Source: Rhodanobacter sp. FW104-R8 (GTDB lineage Bacteria > Pseudomonadota > Gammaproteobacteria > Xanthomonadales > Rhodanobacteraceae). Taken from it: a DNA stretch of 35,246 nucleotides. Position numbers and translations under genes: made by a program. Under the pieces are notes generated by a model, which saw only the letters and a list, made by a program, of their open reading frames with translations, did not search any database and was not told the DNA's origin. Shown one piece after another: positions 27,805 through 35,246 of this stretch. The stretch covers positions 1-35,246 of the forward strand of contig NZ_LVJR01000113.1 of assembly GCF_001617365.1 (NCBI RefSeq), given 5' to 3'. How positions within the stretch are numbered: the stretch's first letter is position 1; every line of letters starts with the position of its first letter.

Positions 27805-30569
27805 CGGCCACCTCCCAGCGTGAACGCGATGCTTCCGTGGTCGGGATGGTCCGGATCGTTGTCGACCTGCGCGATCTCGCGCGCGGCCAGATGCAGCACG
27901 CCGTCGGCAGGCACGTCGCCCGGTGCGCCGTCGCCCATGCGCGTCAGGGTGACGATCTCGACATGCGCCACGCCGGCGACCGACTGCGCCTCGGCCAGCA
28001 GCGCGCTGGCGAACACCGGCGCGCCCAGGCGCAGGCGGTCCGGATGGAAGAAGCCGGGCGTGCCGTCGCGGCGCAGGCCCGCGCCGAAGCGGTCGCGCAG
28101 CTCGGCCTCGACATGGGCGGCAAGGAAGTCCGGCAGCACGCATACGTGCAATTCGATCAGCAACGGCACGTAGCAGGCGCCATGCACCTCGACGTCGTGG
28201 CCGAGGCGGCGGTAGCGCATGAGCCCGGCCTTGATGCGATGCGCCAGTCCGGGCGGCAGGCTCTCGCGGCCCAGCGGGTCGACCACCACGTCGGCCGCAT
28301 ACCAGCTGCCGCTCCATGCCAGCGTGGCGGCCGCGCCCTGCAGCTCCGGCGCGCGCGCGGCGAACATCGCGTAGTCGTCCGCCACCACCGCGCGCAGCGG
28401 GTTCGCGCGGAACGCGCCGGGCGCGTACAGCTTCGCCTCGGCCACGCTCTCCGGCGCGCTGCCGCCGCCGGCCGGCAGCGGGTTGCGCGGCTGCAGTTCG
28501 GCGGACAACGCGCCCGACTTCAACGCCAGCCACACGATGCTGTCGCGGCCCACGTTGCCGGCCGGGCCGTTGCCGATGCGCGAGGCGGCGCGGAAGAAAT
28601 CGCCGGCCTGCGGCTGCGCGCCCAGCACGCCGTCGCCGAAGCGCAGGTGCGCGGCGCCGTCGTCGTCGATCTCGATCACGAAGTGGCGGTCGTCCGGGCC
28701 GCTCTCCAGCAGGTCGTACCGCGGCTCCCACCGCCAGTGCGGGTCCGGTGTGCCGGCCACCAGCACGTCGTCGAGCGCTCCGCCGTAGACGCGCAACTGC
28801 GGCAACGCCCGGCGCGGATCGCGCGCCAGCAGCCGGCACACCGGCGCATGCGGCGGCAGCGGTTCGGCCCAGGTCAGCGGCGCGTCCGGCAGCACGTGGC
28901 CGGTGTCGGCGGGCGGGCGGCGCACGTCCGGCACCGCGCCGTCGCAGCGGCAGCAGCCGTACTGCGTGCTGCCGGGCACCAGCCAGCAGTCCTCGGCCAG
29001 CGCGCCGCAGCGAGTGCAGGCATCCGGCACCGCGGCGAGCGCGGTGGTCAGCCCGGGATAATCGCCGTCGCTGCCGTCGGGCATGCAGATCGCGTCGGAC
29101 GTGCACTGGCCGCGCACGTGTTCGCCGTGGTCGACCAGCAGCACGTTGCCGCGCGCGAGGCTGATGTCGTGCAGCCACGCGCAATCCGGCGCCGGCGCGC
29201 GCACTGACAGGCACAGGTCGAACGGCAAGGCGTCGCAGGGGTCCCACGCAACTTCCAGCAGCAGGGTGCCGTCGAGCGGATCGACGGATGTCCGGACGTC
29301 CGTCAGCCGCACCGCATGCCGGTGCGCCGGGTCGGCGTCGGCCGGATTGCCGGTTTGCGGTCCGCGCACCTCCTCGAAGATCAGCAGGTCGCCGGCCGCC
29401 AGCTTGAGCGCGCGCTGCGGGGCCGTGGCCGGGGCGATGGCGACCGCGGCGACCTCGCTCGTCGGCGGCGGAGCCGACGGCGTCACCGGCGTGGTCGCCG
29501 GGGGCGGCGGCGCATCGAGCAGGGTCGCGCGGGTGCTGCCGCGCGGCAGGCAGCACAGCTCGTCGCCCCAGGTGTGCAATCGGATTGCGCTGTGCGCGGC
29601 CACCACGTCGAGGCTGGTCGCGCCATCCAGCGGCATCGGTTCGTAGATCAGCGCACCCTGCGCACGCGCCGCGACGAGTTGGGCTGCGTCGATCACGCCG
29701 GGTGGCGGATGGCCCTGCCCGGGCGGCGGCACCAGCAGCAGCAGGTCGTCCAGTGCCAGGCTCAGATCGTTGGCCGACGCCAGCGTGACGAAGGCGCGCG
29801 CGTTGCAGCCCTCGTGCATGCGGTAATCCACCAGCCGAGCATGCCGGCGCACCGAGATGCGCCGGCGCGCGGTGCCGAGGTAGGCCTCGGTGGCGACCGC
29901 ATCCTGGTAGTAGCTGAGGTAGTCGGCGGTGTACGCCAGCGTCTCCACCAGCGCGATGCCGATGTCCGGCACGTGGCGCTCCTGCCATGCCGGCATGTCC
30001 AGCGCGAGGCGATCGAGGAACAGCTGGCGGAAGCTGGCGTAGTCCTTCGCGAGGTAATTGATCTCCGGCGCGGGCGGCGGCGGCGACACGCACGGTGCTT
30101 CATCCGCGCAGTCCTGCGTCTTTGCGCAGTCCAGGCGGAAGTGCAGCGCGACGCAGGTGTAGCGCGGGTCGAAACCCGGATACGCCAGCCAGCTGGCCGG
30201 GTCGTTGCCGGAGGCCGCGTCCACCAGGCACAGGCAGTACGCCGTGTGGTCGCCCTCGCGGTCGAGCACCACGCGCAGGCAGGCGTCGTCGTGCAGCTCC
30301 GGTTCCAGCTCGGGATTGACGCTGAGCACGCGCAGGCCGGTGATGCGGTCGCCGCCGCCGATCCGCACGCTGGCCACGCCCAGGCCTTGCGGAATCGCGC
30401 CGAACAGGTGCACGCACAGGCTCACGCCGTCGTCGCCCACCTCGACGTAGTCGATGCCGTTGAGCGTGCCGGCCAGCCGCAATTTTTCGCGCCGCGCCGG
30501 CACGCCGCAGGACGGCAGCGGCGCGCAACCGATCGTGCCGGGACCCGCATGGGCGTTCGCGCCGTTCAT
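27801..30569 (-). CDS. Large baseplate assembly protein (gpJ-like), 922 aa
   Basis: First J-like protein. The signature NYLAKDYASFRQLFLDRLAL then PDIGIALVETLAYTADYLSY and YQDAVATEAYLGTARRRISV (about 168-240) is that of the putative baseplate assembly family. RFGDGVLGAQPQAGDFF (about 645) and YRRLGHDVEVHGACYVPLLI (about 785-805) belong to the J core. It is unusually Cys-rich, with a cluster CTRCGALAEDC followed by CCRC near residues 514-542 that looks like a zinc-ribbon knuckle pair. Its start overlaps the gp25-like gene as ATGA. Homologues form the wedge ring that joins hub and sheath. Confidence 0.9.
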
Positions 30570-30925
30570 GGCAGGCTCCGCACGAAGCTGTCGCTGCGCG
30601 TATCGCCGCTGGCGCGCACGGTGTAGCTCAGTTCGACGCGCAAGGCGGCATCCTCGCTGCTGACTTCGAGCGTGCCGACGTCGATCACGTCGCCAAGCCA
30701 GCGCTGCAGCGCCGCCTGCAGGGTGAACTGCAGCGCGGCGGCCAGCTCCGGGCTGTTCGGCGCGAACACCAGCTGCAGCAGGCCGCTGCCGAAGTCCGGC
30801 CGGTTCACCCGCTCGCCCGGGCTGGTGAACAGCAGCTGCTCGATCATGTCGCGCACGTGCTCGTCGTCGCCGGTTTCCGCGACGCGGCCGCGCGGGTCGA
30901 AATGGAACGGGTAGTCCATGTTCAT
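30566..30925 (-). CDS. gp25/GPW-like baseplate wedge protein
   Basis: 119 aa. YPFHFDPRGRVAETGDDEHV, then IEQLLFTSPGERVNRPDFGS GLLQLVF and a C-terminal LEVSSEDAALRVELSYTVRA follow the T4 gp25 / P2 gpW fold, including the conserved ER..RPDFG..L segment that nucleates the sheath. GAGGA lies 7 bp before the ATG, and the gene begins 10 bp after the PAAR-like stop. It is the wedge core in all contractile systems. Confidence 0.93.
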   Translation of the reverse strand: MNMDYPFHFDPRGRVAETGDDEHVRDMIEQLLFTSPGERVNRPDFGSGLLQLVFAPNSPELAAALQFTLQAALQRWLGDVIDVGTLEVSSEDAALRVELSYTVRASGDTRSDSFVRSLP

Positions 30926-30935
30926 CGAGGCGTCC

Positions 30936-31259
30936 TCACATCGCGGTCACACGCGTCTGGCTGGCGACGATCAGCAGCGGCGTGCCGGTCGGCGCGCAGA
31001 TCGCCTGGCTGTCGAAAAGCAGCAGCGGCTGTCCGTTGGAAGTGATCCGGGTAGCCGCGCTGACGAACTGCGCGCTGACGCACGGTCCGTTCGCCGCCGG
31101 TGGCGGCGGCAGCGCGCAGCCGGCGACCAGCCAGGGCGCGGCCATCGTCACCGTGGGCTGGCCGCTCACCGCGACGCGCGGATTCGGTGCGCTGGCCTGT
31201 GCCTGGCCGCCGTGCGAACAGAGCACGCTGGCGCCGACATGGATGAGGAAACCCGGCAT
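30936..31259 (-). CDS. PAAR-like spike tip protein
   Basis: 107 aa. MPGFLIHVGASVLCSHGGQA, VAVSGQPTVTMAAPWLVAGC then SNGQPLLLFDSQAICAPTGT give the repetitive hydrophobic beta pattern, with four Cys residues, of DUF4280/PAAR-like proteins that cap the central spike. Canonical PAAR triplets are not seen, so this is by pattern and position. AAGGAG sits 7 bp before the ATG at 31259 and starts one base after the end of the MITE-like element. An upstream in-frame ATG at 31361 lies inside that element and is rejected. Confidence 0.8.
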   Translation of the reverse strand: MPGFLIHVGASVLCSHGGQAQASAPNPRVAVSGQPTVTMAAPWLVAGCALPPPPAANGPCVSAQFVSAATRITSNGQPLLLFDSQAICAPTGTPLLIVASQTRVTAM

Positions 31260-31272
31260 CGCGCATCTCCTT

Positions 31273-31600
31273 AGAGCCTGTTCAATGTCTCCGCGTGGCC
31301 CGCGCCGGGAGCTGTTTGCGCGCAGGCCAAGGAAGAACGAGGGCACGCGGGGAGGCGCCATGGATGGCGCCGGCTTTGAGGAGCGAGGAGTGGACGTCCG
31401 TCCACGACCAAGTGATGACGCAGAGACGCGGGCAAACAGACCCGGCCCCGGAATTTATAGGTGCTGGGGTTGCCCTCGAATGGCCGCCATGCGGCAGCGC
31501 GCGGCTTGACCTGCCAGCCAGGCAGGCGCTGCGCCACGCGCCACCACCTGACGGCCATTCGAGGGCAACGCGAGCTACGCGGAGGCATTGAACAGGCTCT
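31273..31600. mobile_element. MITE-like non-autonomous element (328 bp) inside the baseplate operon
   Basis: The ends AGAGCCTGTTCAATG (31273-31287) and its exact inverse (31586-31600) extend to imperfect 27-bp terminal inverted repeats with two mismatches. The GAGCCTGTTCA tips resemble IS5-family ends. Inside, an 18-bp perfect inverted repeat (31469-31486 with 31552-31569) and small hairpins (31354-31371, 31391-31404) make the RNA highly structured. There is no transposase frame. Flanks are TTA on the left and TCA on the right of GAGCC...GGCTC, so a TNA-type duplication with one change is possible but unproven. It ends inside the stop codon of the spike gene and one base before the tip gene's Shine-Dalgarno. 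Confidence 0.8.
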
Positions 31601-32106
31601 CATGTCACGACCAGTGCGCCGTTGTTGACCGTCACCGTCGGACCCGCGAGCACGATGGTGGCGCCCTGGCCGTTGGAGATCGTGATGCCGACCTCGTTGA
31701 CCATGATCATCGCTCCGGTGACGCTCTTCAGCAGGATGCCGCCGGCCGGACCCGGCACGTCGCTGATCGAGATGGTGTTCTGCAGGCCCGACTGCAGCAC
31801 CACGCTCGGGCTGGCCGGATTGCCGGCCAGCGCCAGCGCCGGCACTTCCGCCGCCGTGCCCCAGAAGCCGCCGACCCAGACCGGATAATCCGGATCGCCC
31901 TGCTCGAATTCGATCCACACGCCCGCGCCGATCTGCGGCACCACGTAGACGCCGCTCTGCTTGCCGGCGACCGGCATGCACGGCATCGCCCAACTCGACG
32001 GCAGCAGCCCGGACACGTCCGGCACCATTGCCTGGATGCGGCCCAGCTGCATCGGGTCCACGTTCTGGACCACCGTGCCGCGGTACTTGCCGTAGTACTT
32101 GGTCAT
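31600..32106 (-). CDS. gpV/gp5-like spike protein (baseplate assembly protein V)
   Basis: 168 aa. An N-terminal OB-fold (YYGKYRGTVVQNVDPMQLGR, IQAMVPDVSG, GAGVWIEFEQGDPDYPVWVG, GFWG) is followed by a beta-rich repeat tail (MIMVNEVGITISNGQGATIV) that should form a trimeric beta-helical spike. The start overlaps the hub stop as ATGA. The stop codon TGA uses the first base of the MITE-like element, so the insertion preserved the frame end; whether the original C-terminus was longer cannot be told from here. Confidence 0.9.
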   Translation of the reverse strand: MTKYYGKYRGTVVQNVDPMQLGRIQAMVPDVSGLLPSSWAMPCMPVAGKQSGVYVVPQIGAGVWIEFEQGDPDYPVWVGGFWGTAAEVPALALAGNPASPSVVLQSGLQNTISISDVPGPAGGILLKSVTGAMIMVNEVGITISNGQGATIVLAGPTVTVNNGALVVT

Positions 32107-33239
32107 GGCGGCACCAGCGGCACGGTGGAGACGAGGCCCTTGCGCGACAGCTGGAAGCTCTGCTTGTATTCGCCGCGCTTGATCGTGTGGCGCACCTGGC
32201 TGACGTAGTGCAGGCCGTCGAACGCGGGGCCGACGCCGCGCACGCCGACCAGCCGGCGCGGCATCAGCACGCGGCCGTAGCGGGTCACGTCGAGGCTGCC
32301 GTTGCCGGTCACGGTATCGGCGGATTTCGCCGCCTCGGCCATGCCCAGCAGCATCGCGCGCACCGGCGAGTACTTCGCGGTCTCCGGCAGCTCGCGGAAT
32401 TTCTGCGGCGGCGGATCGATCAGGCCCAGCGGCGGGTTGAGCGGGCCGACGTCCGGAATCGGCAACGGCAGCGGCACCTTGGTCTGCGGATTCTGGATGT
32501 AGACCACCGGCAGCTGCCGCGCGTTGCCGTCATAGCTGAAGCTGAGGCTCTCGACATTGCTGGCCGCATCCATGTCCGCGTTCAGCGCCGGCTGCGGCAC
32601 GCCCACCTTGATCTTCGGCCCCCAGTACGCGGTGCTCATGCCGGGCAACGGGCCGGGGTCGAGATAGAACACGTAACCGACCCGCTCGGCCAGCAGCCGG
32701 ATGTACTCCAGGTCGCTGCCTTGCTGGGTGGGGATGCGCTCGGTCGGGATCGGCACGTCGATCGCGATGCTCGGTATCACCAGCGGCACGATGCCGAGGA
32801 ACGCGTATTTCGCCAGCAGCAGCGCCACGACCGCCTCGGCCGGCATCGCCGGATACGGCAAGCCCGGCAGGCCGGAGAACTCCAGCTTCTGCATCACCGT
32901 GGTGAGATCGTCGCCGGTCACCTGCAAGGTGGTGTGGCGCTGGTCCGCGCCGGGCAGCACCTCGGTCCTGGTCACCACGCCGTCGATCAGCACCTGCGGC
33001 ATGCCGTTCAAGGTGACCACCACGATCACCCGCAGCAGCGGCACCACGCCGCCGCCGCTGAGCAGGAACAGCGTGTGCAGCGGCGACTGCACGCTCAACG
33101 TGAACTGCAGGGTGAACGCGCCGGCCGCCTCGTCCGGCGCGTTCACCTCGATCCGGGTGAGCGCGTCGAGCACGAGCTGCGGCACCGGCACCGGCACCAC
33201 CGGACCGACCAGCAACGTCAGGTGCACACCCTCAAGCAT
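32103..33239 (-). CDS. gpD/gp27-like hub protein (phage late control D family)
   Basis: 378 aa. Beta-rich with the late-control-D pattern: IEVNAPDEAAGAFTLQFTLS, the DGVVTRTEVLPGADQRHTTL QVTGDDLT block, the EYIRLLAERVGYVFYLDPGP segment characteristic of gpD/VgrG N-terminal hubs, and a C-terminal DGLHYVSQVRHTIKRGEYKQ SFQLSRKG. It would form the trimeric ring between tube and spike. The hub and spike are separate genes here, while Afp8/PVC8 and VgrG fuse them. It overlaps the LysM gene by 8 bp and the spike gene by 4 bp. Confidence 0.9.
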   Translation of the reverse strand: MLEGVHLTLLVGPVVPVPVPQLVLDALTRIEVNAPDEAAGAFTLQFTLSVQSPLHTLFLLSGGGVVPLLRVIVVVTLNGMPQVLIDGVVTRTEVLPGADQRHTTLQVTGDDLTTVMQKLEFSGLPGLPYPAMPAEAVVALLLAKYAFLGIVPLVIPSIAIDVPIPTERIPTQQGSDLEYIRLLAERVGYVFYLDPGPLPGMSTAYWGPKIKVGVPQPALNADMDAASNVESLSFSYDGNARQLPVVYIQNPQTKVPLPLPIPDVGPLNPPLGLIDPPPQKFRELPETAKYSPVRAMLLGMAEAAKSADTVTGNGSLDVTRYGRVLMPRRLVGVRGVGPAFDGLHYVSQVRHTIKRGEYKQSFQLSRKGLVSTVPLVPP

Positions 33240-33552
33240 GCGGCACCCCCGGTATGCCCAGCGGCAAGGTGATGCGCAGCTGCCTGCCGATCGTCCCGGT
33301 CAACTCCTCCGGGCGCAGCGCGCGGTTCGCGTCGCACAGCCGCCAGAACTGCTCGGAGTCGCCCAGGTAGCGCGCCGCGATGTTGTCCAGCCGCTCGCCC
33401 TGCACCACCCGGTGCCATTGCAGCAGGGCGAAATTCTCCGGCGCCGGCACGAAGCGGCGCCGGAGATACGTCACCGTGCCGCCGTCGGCGCGCTCCAGGC
33501 TCGCGGTCGGCGTCAGCGCGTAGCGGCTGGTGGGAGGAAAGATCGCGTTCAT
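33232..33552 (-). CDS. LysM-domain baseplate adaptor protein
   Basis: 106 aa. After about 50 residues (MNAIFPPTSRYALTPTASLE) a LysM domain runs from about 53 to 100 (HRVVQGERLDNIAARYLGDS, then FWRLCDANRALRP). Corresponds in size and order to gpX/Afp7-class proteins, which staple tube and hub in contractile baseplates. Start and previous stop share a base (TGATG). Confidence 0.9.
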   Translation of the reverse strand: MNAIFPPTSRYALTPTASLERADGGTVTYLRRRFVPAPENFALLQWHRVVQGERLDNIAARYLGDSEQFWRLCDANRALRPEELTGTIGRQLRITLPLGIPGVPHA

Positions 33553-34208
33553 CAGGGCACTCCGCTGAGGCCGAGCGCGGACAGCTGGCCGGCGGCGCCG
33601 CCGGCCAGGCGCTCCTTCTGCTGCAGGTAGTTCATGAACAGGCTGGCGGCCTTGTGCCCGCCGGGCACGTCGTTCACCGACAGCACGCGCAGGCCCAGGC
33701 TGACCTTGGCGCGGATCGGGTTCAGCGCCGTGTCGAACGCCTCCTCGGTGATGCTGAATTCGGTGATGCGCACCGGCAGGATGCGCGACTTGCTCCACAC
33801 GAACAGCGCCAGCGGCGTCTCCATCGGCACGATTTCCAGCGTGCCGAACTGCGCCATCAGGTCGTTCGCGCGCAGCTGGCCGCTGCTGGGGTAGACCATC
33901 GTCTCCAGCGCCGCCAGCTGGGCGAAGATGCCGGACTCGGCGACGACGCCATTCTGCTCGGGGAACTCCATCTGGTCGGTGGCGTCGATCTCCGCCTCCA
34001 GCTTCAGCGTCTCCACCGGCGGTCCCTTCAGGCGCAGCACCTCGGAGCGGTCGCCGCCATCGGCGCTCACCGCCTGTACCTGCAGCGAGCGCGTGAGCGA
34101 ATCGGGGTTGTACTGCAGCGCGATCACCCGCAGCACCGCCGAGCTGCCGGCGTCGATCAGCACGATGCCGCCCTTGAGGATGCGCGGGGAACCGGGGAAC
34201 GCGCTCAT
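33552..34208 (-). CDS. Contractile injection system tube-type protein (CIS_tube family)
   Basis: 218 aa. ILKGGIVLIDAGSSAVLRVI then ALQYNPDSLTRSLQVQ is the CIS-tube N-terminal signature (F/LQYNP..LTR). A middle KLEAEIDATDQMEFPEQNG and a C-terminal NPIRAKVSLGLRVLSVNDVP GGHKAASLFMNYLQQKE follow. In eCIS clusters this family precedes the LysM protein and is thought to be the tube initiator next to the hub. Starts ATGA-overlapped with the hydrolase stop. Confidence 0.88.
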   Translation of the reverse strand: MSAFPGSPRILKGGIVLIDAGSSAVLRVIALQYNPDSLTRSLQVQAVSADGGDRSEVLRLKGPPVETLKLEAEIDATDQMEFPEQNGVVAESGIFAQLAALETMVYPSSGQLRANDLMAQFGTLEIVPMETPLALFVWSKSRILPVRITEFSITEEAFDTALNPIRAKVSLGLRVLSVNDVPGGHKAASLFMNYLQQKERLAGGAAGQLSALGLSGVP

Positions 34209-34981
34209 GGCACGTGGCCATAGCCGAGCAGCTTGTCCATCCGGCTCAGCACATAGGAGAAACCCTGCACGCGCGGGCTGCGGTTGCCCTCGATGGTGTA
34301 GAGCATGCCGTCCTGCACCGAATGCACCAGGCCGACGTGGCCCAGCCAGCCGGCCAGGCTCACCCGCCACCACACCACGATGTCGCCCGGCTGCGGCACG
34401 TAGCCGCTGCCCGGAGCCGACGACCAGCCCTGCTGCTTGAATTCGGCCAGCATGGTGCGCGCGCTCGGCGCATAGGCGAACGGCATCTGCGCCTGCTTGC
34501 CGCCACTGCCCTGCAGGTAGCACCAGCTGACGAAGGACGCACACCACGGGTTGCCTTCCGCCAGGCCGGCCGGCGCCAGGTACTTGCGCACGAACGGCCC
34601 GCAGTTGTTGCCGCCTTGCTCGCACGCGCCGGCGTCCAGTTCGGCGATGGCCGCAGCCAGCGCTGCACGGCCGAGCGCACTGCCGCCCGCCGCCGGCATC
34701 GCGGCATAGTCCACGGCGGTGGGCGTCGCGATCGACGGCTTCGGATTCTGCAGGCTCCACCAGGTCAGCGGGCCGGCCACGCCGTCCACCACCAGCGGCT
34801 GGCCGTGCTGGTCGAGGTTCTGCGCCTGGAACGCGCGCACCGCCTGCCAGGTCTTCGTGTCGAACGCGCCGTCCGCGCCGGCCGCGTAGCCGCGCTGCGC
34901 CAGCAGCTGCTGCAGCTGGCTGACTTGCGGGCCCTGGTCGCCCTTGTGCAAGGTATCCATCGCCGTCGCTCCGTCGGTCAT
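34205..34981 (-). CDS. Peptidoglycan-binding / CHAP-type cell-wall hydrolase
   Basis: 258 aa. Residues about 12-70 form a PG_binding_1 domain (LHKGDQGPQVSQLQQLLAQR, DGAFDTKTWQAVRAFQ, VDGVAGPLTWWSL). From about 120 a CHAP/NlpC-like catalytic domain has the Cys in GNPWCASFVSWCY, the His in LGHVGLVHSV and a TIEGNRS segment; GDIVVWW precedes the His. No signal peptide is visible, so it would leave the cytosol with the particle, by lysis, or act on outside cells. It opens the baseplate run. The ATG at 34981 overlaps the preceding stop as ATGA; a second ATG at 34960 has GGAG 8 bp upstream and may be the real start. Confidence 0.85.
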   Translation of the reverse strand: MTDGATAMDTLHKGDQGPQVSQLQQLLAQRGYAAGADGAFDTKTWQAVRAFQAQNLDQHGQPLVVDGVAGPLTWWSLQNPKPSIATPTAVDYAAMPAAGGSALGRAALAAAIAELDAGACEQGGNNCGPFVRKYLAPAGLAEGNPWCASFVSWCYLQGSGGKQAQMPFAYAPSARTMLAEFKQQGWSSAPGSGYVPQPGDIVVWWRVSLAGWLGHVGLVHSVQDGMLYTIEGNRSPRVQGFSYVLSRMDKLLGYGHVP

Positions 34982-35246
34982 GGGTTGCTGCCCACCTTGG
35001 CTGCGTGCAGCACGGCGGCACTGATCTTGATGTTCGGGTCGATCCGGCGGGCCGCCTCCACGTTCGCCTGCGCCTGCTGCGGCTGGCCGAGCACCACGTA
35101 GGCCTTGGCCAGTGCGGCGTGCGAGGCCGCCGGCAGCGGCGCGGCGGTACTCTGCAGCTGGCTGGCGATGGCGGCGATCTCGCGCTCCCTGCCGGTGGGT
35201 GCGGCGGGTGGCGGCGCGGCCGAGGCGGTGCCTGCCGCCGTAGGCG
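34978..35246 (-). CDS. Protein with TPR-like C-terminus (5' end beyond window)
   Basis: Only the last 88 codons and the stop are present. The visible part has an Ala/Pro-rich linker (APPPAAPTGRE) and one TPR-like helix pair, HAALAKAYVVLGQPQQAQAN then VEAARRIDPN, ending AAKVGSNP. The stop overlaps the start of the CHAP hydrolase gene (ATGA), so it belongs to the same operon. The family cannot be named from this fragment. Confidence 0.65.
   Translation of the reverse strand, partial: PTAAGTASAAPPPAAPTGREREIAAIASQLQSTAAPLPAASHAALAKAYVVLGQPQQAQANVEAARRIDPNIKISAAVLHAAKVGSNP

Noticed and set aside
31271..31993. A minus-strand reading frame crossing the MITE-like element and the spike gene
   Set aside because: Out of frame with the spike protein and rich in Arg/Gly; no homology pattern and no transposase motifs.

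Overview
The window is GC-rich (roughly two thirds G+C by eye) chromosomal DNA of a gammaproteobacterium. Protein styles and neighbourhoods (birA-coaX-SPOR, PepSY-phoP-phoQ, TrpRS with a C-terminal extension, mtfA, dusA, arginase) point to the Xanthomonadales, most likely the Rhodanobacter/Dyella/Luteibacter side. That assignment is inference from gene content; no marker gene such as 16S rRNA is present.

Region 1 (1-3804, minus strand) is a two-partner secretion locus. A TpsB outer-membrane transporter is followed by the first 693 codons of a TpsA exoprotein, which runs off the left edge in an Ala-Pro hexanucleotide repeat. Region 2 (4379-13346) holds housekeeping and small accessory genes: a DUF6348-like protein with a YgjP/M48-type metallopeptidase, a VOC protein, a secreted 531-aa protein of unknown role, trpS plus a small membrane protein, a UPF0339/DUF1508 protein, arginase, a decayed DUF3617 gene, small orphan genes and tRNA-Thr(UGU). 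Region 3 (13407-20762) holds SPOR, coaX and birA as one operon, a small secreted protein with mtfA, a PepSY-phoP-phoQ operon and dusA.

Region 4 (20863-35246, minus strand) is the striking part: a tightly overlapped operon for the baseplate half of an extracellular contractile injection system (eCIS)-like or phage-tail-like particle. In transcription order it encodes a TPR-like protein (partial, at the right edge), a peptidoglycan-binding/CHAP hydrolase, a CIS tube-type protein, a LysM adaptor, a gpD/gp27-like hub, a gpV/gp5-like spike, a PAAR-like tip, a gp25-like wedge, two large baseplate J-like proteins (922 and 1036 aa), a gpI-like protein with a beta-helix-like C-terminal half, and a DUF6519 protein. 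Most junctions are ATGA or TGATG overlaps. The one exception is a 328-bp element with 27-bp imperfect terminal inverted repeats, inserted exactly between the spike stop codon and the Shine-Dalgarno of the tip gene.

Sheath, inner tube, AAA+ ATPase, tape measure and cargo genes are not visible and would have to lie beyond the right edge. No capsid, terminase, integrase or T6SS membrane-complex genes are present, so an intact prophage or T6SS is not supported. The CHAP hydrolase, the split hub and spike, the MITE-like insertion and the beta-helix/DUF6519 tail end are the best leads for something not well described.
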